Below, one piece after another: positions 16,438-23,905 of a stretch of 64,000 nucleotides of DNA. The notes under the pieces were generated by a model. The model saw only the letters and a list, made by a program, of their open reading frames with translations, made no database searches and was not told the origin of the DNA. The position numbers were made by a program, and so were the translations under genes. The stretch's first letter is position 1; each line of letters opens with the position of its first letter. Source of the stretch: Candidatus Zixiibacteriota bacterium (GTDB lineage Bacteria; Zixibacteria; MSB-5A5; UBA10806; 4484-95); NCBI GenBank assembly GCA_024231855.1, contig JAAEQD010000208.1:56424-120423 (forward strand). Direction: 5' to 3'.

Positions 16438-19400
16438 ATGAGGAACGCGATGCGTGATAAAAACGATAAACTCGATTATGATGCTATTATGGACAAAACG
16501 GCGGAGGAAATCGCGAATACCAAAAATATAGATTTGATTTCAGAGATCGGCGAGAGAAAAAAAGCCGAAGATCGTCAAAGGTTCATGGCCGGTATTTTGA
16601 AAAAGCTCAACAGGATTGACGTCAAGAGCGATCCCATAAAATCTATACTATCGATTATTAAAGATTTCTCGGGTTTCGAAGCCGTAGGTATCCGTTTAGC
16701 TAAAGACCAGGACTATCCCTATCAGGATTATCCCTATTATGAAACTATCGGTTTCCCGGGAAGTTTTGTAGAAAGGGAAAGCAGTCTCTGCGTAATGAGT
16801 AATGATGGCAAAGTATTACTGGATTCCGAAAGCCGGCCGGTATTGGCCTGTATGTGCGGCAATGTAATACGCGGCCGGATTAATTCATCCTTGCCGTTTT
16901 TCACGATAAGCGGAAGTTTTTGGACTAATAGCACATCAAAAATGTTGGCTTCAACTACCGAGGAGGATCGGCAGGGGCATACGCGCGACTATTGCAATCG
17001 TGCCGGTTATGAAACGGTGGCTTTGATCCCTTTGCATTTTAATCAGGAAATTATTGGGCTTCTGCAGTTAAATGATAAGCGGCCGAATATGCTCAACCAG
17101 GATATGATACATTTTTATGAGGATATAGGCGATAGCATTGGCATAGCGCTCGCCCGCACCCAATCAGAACTTGCGTTGAAGGAAAGCGAGAAGAAATATC
17201 GAGCGCTATTTGATAATTCTACCGACGCGATTTTAATTCTTGATGAAGATAGATTTATCGATTTCAATGAGGCAACCATTAAGATGCTTCGATATAAAAA
17301 TAAAGAAGATATAATCCGGACTCATCCCTGGGAAATTTCCCCGGAAAGGCAGCCGGATGGCAGATTATCGTCCGAAAAAGCAAAAGAGATGATTGATATT
17401 GCTTTTACTCATGGCAGCAATCGCTTTGAATGGGACCATAGGAAAGCGGATGGCGAAGTCTTTCCGGTCGAAGTACTGTTGACCGCGGTGCCTATCGGTA
17501 ATAAACGAGTACTTCATGTAGTTTGGAGAGATATCACGGAGAGGAAGCGCGTCGATCGAGCGATAAAAAATATGGCTTTCGGTGAGTCGTTAAAATTCGG
17601 AGGGAAATTCTTCGATTCCACGGTTATTCAATTATCTGAAATCCTTAAGGCGGACTATGTGCTGATCGGTGAACTTATTGATCGTAAATTTGAGCAGGTT
17701 AGCACTTTATCATTTTGCGCGGATGGGAAGATAATGGCTAATTTCATATACGAGCTTAAGAATACGCCTTGCGAAAATGTAATCGGAAAAAGGATTTGTT
17801 CTTATCCCTCAAATGCCGCGGATATTTTCGCCGAGGATCATCTTCTAAAGCAAATGGGCATTGAGGGCTATTCCGGCCTACCGCTTTTTGATTCACAGGG
17901 CAAGCCATTGGGTATAATAGTTGCTTTATTTAGAAATGAGTTAAAGGATGTAAATTCCGTGGAATCAATTCTTCAATTATTTTCCCCTCGAACTACGGCG
18001 GAAATCGAACGAAAGCACGCGGAAGAAGCACTTCACAGAAGCGAGGAAAAATATCGGAACCTGTTCGAGACTATGGCACAGGGAGTAATATATCAGAATG
18101 TATCGGGTGAGATTATTTCCGCCAATCCGGCCGCCGCTAAAATCCTCGGCTTGACTCTAGATCAGATGCAGGGACGAACGTCAATTGACCATCGCTGGAA
18201 ATCAATTCATGAAGATGGTTCGGATTTCCCCGGCCAGGATCATCCGGCAATGGAGGCCTTGCGAACAGGCAAGGAAATTAACGATGTGATTATGGGCATA
18301 TTTAATCCCTCGAATGATTGCTATCGCTGGATAAAAATCAATTCCGTCCCCCAGTTTAAACCCGGTGAAGATAAACCTTTTCAAGTATTCACTACTTTTG
18401 ATGATTTCACTCAACGAAAGCGAGCCGAACATGCCCTGCACGAATCTGAGAACAAGTTCAGAAACATCGTTCAATCGGCCCCGATGGGGATGCATAGCTA
18501 CCAATTAGAGCGGGATGGTAATCTTATTTTTACCGGGGCTAATGCCGCGGCTAAGAAAATACTCGGAATCGATCATGAGAATTTGATCGGCAAAACGATA
18601 GAGAAAGCTTTCCCCGGACTGACTAAAACTGAAGTGCCTGAAATCTATAAAAGCATCGCGCTGGAGGGAGAATTCTGGAAATCCGAGCAAATCGATTATG
18701 ATACCGATAGAATTAGAGGCGCCTTTGATGTTTTTGCTTTTCAAACATCGCCAGGTAAAATGACGGCGATGTTTACGGATATCACTGTACGCAAAAGAGC
18801 CGAGGAAGCTCTAGAGGCGGAAAAAGAACGTCTGGCGGTGACTCTGGGATCTATCGGCGAAGGCGTAATAACCACTGATATCATTGGCAAAATAGTATTG
18901 ATAAATAAGATAGCCCAGGAATTAACGGGCTGGAATGAGCGGGAGGCCGTCGGCAAACCTCTTGATGATGTTTATAAAACAATCGATGAAAAAGCAAAAA
19001 AAGCGGCGGATAATCCATTTGCCAAAGTAATAAGCCGCAATTCGATAGTCGAATTAGGAAGCGACAAGATACTTGTCGCCAGGGATGGCCGGGAGCATTT
19101 TATTGCCGATAGCGGGGCGCCGATACGCAACAGAAATGGCGAAACAATCGGGATTGTCCTGGTTTTCAGAGATGTCACGAAAACCAGGCGATTACAAGAG
19201 TTCATTTCGCGGGCTCAAAGGCTGGAAACCGCCGGCAGGATATCAGGTCAGATAGCGCACGATTTTAATAACCTTCTTTCACCCCTGGTGGCATATCCGG
19301 AGTTTATAAGAAGGCTAATCCCGAAAGACCATCCATCCCGGCAATATTTAAGCAAAATGGAGAGCGCCGCAGCCCAGATAGCTGAAATAAACCAGCAACT

Positions 19401-20343
19401 TCTTACTTTGAGTCGCAGAGGTCATTATAACCTGGAACCTCTTAATCTTAATGATATTGTAACAGGGGTGATTAACCAGATGCATCTGATCGATAGCAAA
19501 CTGCAATTGGAATTAAAGTTAAACGGTCAATTAATGAATATAAGGGGCGGCTCTTCCCAAATTAGCCGAGTGATCGCGAATATATTAGCTAATGCCTCAG
19601 ACGCTATGAAATCGACAGGAAAACTGAGTCTGAAGACCGAGAATTATTATGCCGACCAAGTATCGGAGAAATTTGGTCGTGTCCCCAAAGGTGAATACAT
19701 TAAACTCACAATAACTGATGACGGCGAAGGTATTGAGGAAGAGAAACTGCCGAAAATATTCGAACCGTTTTTTACTACCAAGATAGCCAGTCGGAAAAAA
19801 GGTTCGGGGCTGGGCTTGAGCGTGGTTTACACGGTAATGGAGGATCATAATGGTTATGTTGATTTGAACAGCAAAGTAGGTGAGGGGACCTCGTTTTATC
19901 TTTATTTTCCAGTGACGAGGGAGTCGATCAAAAAACTCAATGCGGTCGATATCGTTGGCGGCAATGAAATGATCCTAATCGTTGATGATGATAGAATGCA
20001 GCGTGATGTATCGTTTGAACTTCTAAAAACACTGGGTTACAAGACATACGCGGTAGAAAGCGGCGAGAAGGCGTTGGAGTTTCTAAAATCCAATAAGCCG
20101 GATTTATTAATTCTGGATATGATTATGCCCGACGGAATGGATGGGGCCGATACATACCGGAAAGCGCAAGAAATTATCCCTTCACAAAGAGCTATAATCA
20201 TCTCCGGCTTTGCTGAATCCGAACGAGTAGAGGCAGCCATTAAATTAGGCGCGGGATCATGTACCAGGAAACCTCTTACTCTTAAAACGATAGCGTTAGC
20301 GGTTAGAAAGGAATTAGACCGGCAACCGGTAGTTTCTCAATAG
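16438..20343 (+). CDS. Hybrid sensor histidine kinase (GAF-PAS-GAF-PAS-PAS-PAS-HisKA-HATPase-REC)
   Basis: About 1,301 residues; a second ATG at 16450 has the better ribosome binding site (AGGA five bases before it) and may be the true start. Approximate order: GAF (65-235, with CMCGNVI), PAS (250-370), GAF-like (380-525), three PAS domains (535-660, 670-785, 795-920, each followed by an [RK]xxE linker), then HisKA with phosphoacceptor His941 in QIAHDFNNLLSPL. The HATPase domain shows an N box (NILANASDAM), G1 (DDGEGI) and G2 (GSGLGLSVV). The receiver domain has acidic pocket VDDD and phosphoacceptor Asp1227 in LDMIMPDGMDG. His-to-Asp transfer inside the protein is expected. No transmembrane segment remains; a severed one lies just upstream in frame. 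PAS and GAF domains usually bind small ligands or redox cofactors; which ones is not visible. Confidence 0.92.
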   Translation: MRNAMRDKNDKLDYDAIMDKTAEEIANTKNIDLISEIGERKKAEDRQRFMAGILKKLNRIDVKSDPIKSILSIIKDFSGFEAVGIRLAKDQDYPYQDYPYYETIGFPGSFVERESSLCVMSNDGKVLLDSESRPVLACMCGNVIRGRINSSLPFFTISGSFWTNSTSKMLASTTEEDRQGHTRDYCNRAGYETVALIPLHFNQEIIGLLQLNDKRPNMLNQDMIHFYEDIGDSIGIALARTQSELALKESEKKYRALFDNSTDAILILDEDRFIDFNEATIKMLRYKNKEDIIRTHPWEISPERQPDGRLSSEKAKEMIDIAFTHGSNRFEWDHRKADGEVFPVEVLLTAVPIGNKRVLHVVWRDITERKRVDRAIKNMAFGESLKFGGKFFDSTVIQLSEILKADYVLIGELIDRKFEQVSTLSFCADGKIMANFIYELKNTPCENVIGKRICSYPSNAADIFAEDHLLKQMGIEGYSGLPLFDSQGKPLGIIVALFRNELKDVNSVESILQLFSPRTTAEIERKHAEEALHRSEEKYRNLFETMAQGVIYQNVSGEIISANPAAAKILGLTLDQMQGRTSIDHRWKSIHEDGSDFPGQDHPAMEALRTGKEINDVIMGIFNPSNDCYRWIKINSVPQFKPGEDKPFQVFTTFDDFTQRKRAEHALHESENKFRNIVQSAPMGMHSYQLERDGNLIFTGANAAAKKILGIDHENLIGKTIEKAFPGLTKTEVPEIYKSIALEGEFWKSEQIDYDTDRIRGAFDVFAFQTSPGKMTAMFTDITVRKRAEEALEAEKERLAVTLGSIGEGVITTDIIGKIVLINKIAQELTGWNEREAVGKPLDDVYKTIDEKAKKAADNPFAKVISRNSIVELGSDKILVARDGREHFIADSGAPIRNRNGETIGIVLVFRDVTKTRRLQEFISRAQRLETAGRISGQIAHDFNNLLSPLVAYPEFIRRLIPKDHPSRQYLSKMESAAAQIAEINQQLLTLSRRGHYNLEPLNLNDIVTGVINQMHLIDSKLQLELKLNGQLMNIRGGSSQISRVIANILANASDAMKSTGKLSLKTENYYADQVSEKFGRVPKGEYIKLTITDDGEGIEEEKLPKIFEPFFTTKIASRKKGSGLGLSVVYTVMEDHNGYVDLNSKVGEGTSFYLYFPVTRESIKKLNAVDIVGGNEMILIVDDDRMQRDVSFELLKTLGYKTYAVESGEKALEFLKSNKPDLLILDMIMPDGMDGADTYRKAQEIIPSQRAIIISGFAESERVEAAIKLGAGSCTRKPLTLKTIALAVRKELDRQPVVSQ

Positions 20344-20424
20344 AGCTTTTAGATGAATTTATTGGCAGTATTAGCAAATCAAGATCATTAACTTGCGATT
20401 TTTATGGGATGTTTGCGAAAAATA

Positions 20425-20444
20425 GATCCGCCCTCGCCCGGATC
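20425..20444 (+). terminator. Weak hairpin after the kinase gene
   Basis: GATCCG and CGGATC pair around an 8-base loop; the 3' tail has only a loose T run. Possibly a terminator or a pause site before the LuxR-type gene. Confidence 0.25.
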
Positions 20445-20514
20445 CGAATAGCGTTAATTTTGCTTGCAATTTTAAACTGCTTCATTATCTTTAGTAAGAG
20501 AAGACTATTTAATA

Positions 20515-23490
20515 ATGAATTTTAAGCCAATGAAACAAAATACCGGCTCAAATAATACAAAACTTCAGGAAATGGATACATTACGTCGGCGAGTTGCCGA
20601 GTTGAAAGAATCCTATGCCGAGCTTTCCAAATCATTTGATTCGTTGAAGCACAGCGAAAGCCGGTTCAGACAGATTGCCGAGCTCCTGCCTGGAGTAGTT
20701 TATGAAAGTGATCTGGATTTTAATTTCATCTTCTTCAATAATAGTGGATTTAATATTTTGGGGTACACCCAGGCCGACCTTGATAATGGACTCAATGCCC
20801 GTTCGCTGATTGGTCCAGAGGATTGGGAAATTCTCAAAGCCAGTTCGAATAGGGTCTTGGCCGGCGAACTAATTGAAGGCAATGTTTATACTGTTGTGAA
20901 AAAGGACGGCCAAAGGTTTAAGGCTATAATTCACTCTGTCCCAATTATGCATAATAGCCGGCCTGTAGGTTTCAGGGGAATTGCCGTTGATGTGACCAGG
21001 CTTAATCAAGCCGAAATGGAATTACGCGAAAGCGAAGAAAAATATAGAAATCTGGTTAATTTGTTACCCGAAGTTATTTTCGAAATCGATCTGAACGGCA
21101 AAATTACTTTCTTTAATGAGGTTGGATTCGAGAAAACAGCCTATTCTCAAGAGGATATCGATAGCGGGCTAAATGCTTTTAAGCTTTTCGTACCCGAGGA
21201 TCATGCCAGGCTCGGTGCCAATATGAAACGCCTTATGGAAGGCGAAAAACTTTCCGGTAATGAATATGCCGTTATTTCCAAAGATGGCCGTAAGTTTCAG
21301 GTTTTAATCCATTCCAGCCTGATCGTAATGGACAAAAAACCGGTCGGTATACGAGGTATCGCTTATGAAATAACGGAATTCAAAAAAGCTCAGAGTGATT
21401 TATTCGATAGCGAAGAGAGATATCGGCTGTTGCTGGAACAATCTATCGATGCGATTTATATGATGGTGGATGAAAAATTCGAATTCGTCAACAAAAGATT
21501 CGTGGAGATGTTCGGCTGGACCGAGGAGGAAATACTTTCCCCCGATTTCGATTGGCGGTTTATAGTCGCGCCATCCAGCCGACAATTGATTGAAAAGCGT
21601 CTCGAAATACTGAACCGGGGTGAGATACCGCCGAATCGTTACGAGTATACCGCCTTAACAAAAACCGGAAGGGAGATAGAGCTTGAGGTATCGCTGTCAT
21701 ATATATCATATAAAGGCAAGACTGTTATCCAGGGAGTTTATCACGATATAACCCAGAAAAAGATCGCCTTAAAAGCCCTTCAGGAAAGCGAAGAAAGATA
21801 TCGCGCCGTTTGGGAAAGTTCGCCGGTAGGAATCTGTTTAACGGATCAGGATGGTGTTTATTATTATATCAATCCAGCCTACTGTGAGATATATGGTTAT
21901 CGTGAAAATGAACTGATTGGCAGGAAATTCTTCGATGTTATATCACCGCCGGAACGATCTGATAATAAAGGGAATTTATATAAAGCGTCTTTCGAAAAAG
22001 GTATACAAACGCCCGTCGGGGAAACGCAGTTCATGAGAAAGGACGGGCAGCGAATCTGGGTTCAATATTCCAGCGATTTCGTCTGTCTCGATGGCAAACC
22101 GAAATACAAGGTATCCATGAATCTGGATATCACCGAACGGAAAGCAGCCGAGGCGGAACTTCACCAGGCTAAAGAAAGATTCATGGCCCAATTCCAGCGT
22201 TTGCCATTACCGTCATATTCCTGGCAGAAAGTCGGTGACGATTTCATTTTAACTGATTATAACGAGGCGGCTTTAGAGATTACGAATGGAAAAATTCCTG
22301 ATTTTATCGGCGCGAAGGCTACTGTATTATATAAGAATGATCCCGGTTTTATCGAGGATCTCAGGCGATGTTTTAAAGATAAAAAAGTAATCAACAAAGA
22401 TGTTTTCTATCACTTCCAATCTACCGGTGAGAAAAGATACCTTTCGATAAGATATGTTTATATACCGCCCGTTCATGTTATCGTCCATACCGAGGATATC
22501 ACCGCGACCAAGCTCAATGAAATAAGAAACAGGGCGAGATTGCAGCTTCTGACCGAATTGCGATCCTCGACCGGCATAGATGAGTGCCTGCAATTGGGCT
22601 GCCGGGCGATAGTCAACTCTGAACTGTTTGAGCGGGCCGTGCTTACTCTTCATAATGATGATAGGGAGATTATGAACCTCGGTCAGGTTGGCCTGGATGA
22701 AAGGATCGTTGCCGCCGTCCAAAAAGCGCCGGCGCCGGATTCCGAACTGACCAAAAGTATGACAAGCAAGAAATTCCGTATCAGTAATTCCTATTTCATA
22801 CCAAGCGAGTCCGGTCTATTAGTCAGCAAAACGCCCAGACATATCCGTCAGCCGATTGATAACAAGAAAAGCGACGGTTCATGGCAAGCCGGGGATGAAT
22901 TGTTCGTGCCGATTATCGGCGACACCGATAGACTGGAAGGCTGGCTATCGGTGGATACTCCCCACGATAATAAACGGCCGACCAAAGATTCGATTGTCAT
23001 GCTCGAAGAGATAGTCGATATCGTGATCAAGAAACTTTATAGCCTGCAAAGACTGGAGGAGCTGAACAAGGAACGCAAAGCCCTGGAGGATGCCAATATC
23101 GCCTTGCGCGAGGTCCTGGCCACTATCGAGCAGGAGCGTATCAATTTCAAAAACCAGATCGGTGAAAACGTGAACCAGGTACTCCTGCCGGCATTCAGAC
23201 GATTAATCGGCGCGGATGGCAAAATCAATCAGGCTTATCTCAATCTTCTGGAGGCGGGCCTGAAAGAATTGGCTGCCCACGATAGCAAATCGCATAGCCT
23301 GATACCTCGCCTGACAGCCAGAGAGCTCGAAATATGCAACCTGATAAAAACCGGCTCATCATCGAAGGATATTGCCGAGGCGCTCAATGTCTCGTTGGGC
23401 ACTATCCAGAAACATCGCGAAAAGATCAGGAAGAAGCTGGAATTAACCAGTAAAAAGATCAATTTAGCCAATTATTTAAAGACCTTATAA
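20515..23490 (+). CDS. Multi-PAS/GAF LuxR-family transcription regulator
   Basis: 991 residues. An N-terminal coiled coil (RRRVAELKESYAELSKSFDS) is followed by five PAS domains at about 40-165, 170-290, 295-420, 425-545 and 550-665, most with the ES-E-E-[RK]-Y-R opening and [DE]-[IV]-T-x-x-K ending. A GAF-like domain (670-840) and a second coiled coil (KERKALEDANIALREVLATI, ~850-885) come next. The C-terminus (931-985) is a LuxR-type helix-turn-helix: LTARELEICNLI, SSKDIAEALNVSLGTIQKH, REKIRKKL. There is no kinase or receiver domain, so input sensing appears to act directly on a DNA-binding output. It lies downstream of the hybrid kinase on the same strand, 171 bases away. Its ribosome binding site is weak. 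Targets unknown. Confidence 0.88.
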   Translation: MNFKPMKQNTGSNNTKLQEMDTLRRRVAELKESYAELSKSFDSLKHSESRFRQIAELLPGVVYESDLDFNFIFFNNSGFNILGYTQADLDNGLNARSLIGPEDWEILKASSNRVLAGELIEGNVYTVVKKDGQRFKAIIHSVPIMHNSRPVGFRGIAVDVTRLNQAEMELRESEEKYRNLVNLLPEVIFEIDLNGKITFFNEVGFEKTAYSQEDIDSGLNAFKLFVPEDHARLGANMKRLMEGEKLSGNEYAVISKDGRKFQVLIHSSLIVMDKKPVGIRGIAYEITEFKKAQSDLFDSEERYRLLLEQSIDAIYMMVDEKFEFVNKRFVEMFGWTEEEILSPDFDWRFIVAPSSRQLIEKRLEILNRGEIPPNRYEYTALTKTGREIELEVSLSYISYKGKTVIQGVYHDITQKKIALKALQESEERYRAVWESSPVGICLTDQDGVYYYINPAYCEIYGYRENELIGRKFFDVISPPERSDNKGNLYKASFEKGIQTPVGETQFMRKDGQRIWVQYSSDFVCLDGKPKYKVSMNLDITERKAAEAELHQAKERFMAQFQRLPLPSYSWQKVGDDFILTDYNEAALEITNGKIPDFIGAKATVLYKNDPGFIEDLRRCFKDKKVINKDVFYHFQSTGEKRYLSIRYVYIPPVHVIVHTEDITATKLNEIRNRARLQLLTELRSSTGIDECLQLGCRAIVNSELFERAVLTLHNDDREIMNLGQVGLDERIVAAVQKAPAPDSELTKSMTSKKFRISNSYFIPSESGLLVSKTPRHIRQPIDNKKSDGSWQAGDELFVPIIGDTDRLEGWLSVDTPHDNKRPTKDSIVMLEEIVDIVIKKLYSLQRLEELNKERKALEDANIALREVLATIEQERINFKNQIGENVNQVLLPAFRRLIGADGKINQAYLNLLEAGLKELAAHDSKSHSLIPRLTARELEICNLIKTGSSSKDIAEALNVSLGTIQKHREKIRKKLELTSKKINLANYLKTL

Positions 23491-23510
23491 TACGTATATA
23501 ATCATACGCA

Positions 23511-23595
23511 ATACCTTGGTACTATATTCGTATTGACTTTTTCGTAATCTTATCGATATTAGATAATACCTTTGCGAAATATAGTGCTAAGGTAT
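23511..23595. repeat. Imperfect ~20-base inverted repeat flanking a promoter-like element
   Basis: The left arm ATACCTTGGTACTATATTCG (23511-23530) matches the reverse complement of 23575-23595 (ATACCTTAGCACTATATTTCG apart from two substitutions and one extra T). The 44-base loop carries TTGACT and TATTAG with an 18-base spacer. It could be a small mobile-element remnant, an operator pair or a structured leader. Confidence 0.5.
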
Positions 23596-23651
23596 GTGAA
23601 ACCCCTTGTTTCTAAGATGCTCAAGGTGGCATAAAGGGGGGGGACACCCGC

Positions 23652-23682
23652 GGGCTATCTCTAGGCCAAATAGAGGTAGCCC
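23652..23682 (+). terminator. Strong 12-bp hairpin in the leader of the Roco gene
   Basis: GGGCTATCTCTA pairs with TAGAGGTAGCCC (one G-U pair), with a GGCCAAA loop and an A/T-rich tail TTATATTTA without a real T run. Terminator, attenuator or RNA-stability element. Confidence 0.45.
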
Positions 23683-23905
23683 TTATATTTACAGGGATTA
23701 CATGAGATACGCACTCAAGTAACTATGATAATATAAACTTCCCGACTGCGTATAAGTTGGTATTCGGCTTAATAAAAATACTCTTGCAATTACCCCCACA
23801 ATATCGCATAATAACATAGACGATTTAACCCGTGTAGTGAGCTGCGCCAGCCTGAATGTACATCAGCGGGCAAGTAATACCACGAAACCGATATAAGGAA
23901 AGCCG

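Larger units (their letters stand above)
23491..23905. other. 415-base intergenic region with inverted repeats and a promoter-like site
   Basis: No credible gene. It holds a long imperfect inverted repeat (23511-23595), a promoter-like element inside its loop (TTGACT 23533-23538, 18-base spacer, TATTAG) and a second strong hairpin at 23652-23682. All would lie upstream of the Roco gene. Confidence 0.5.
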
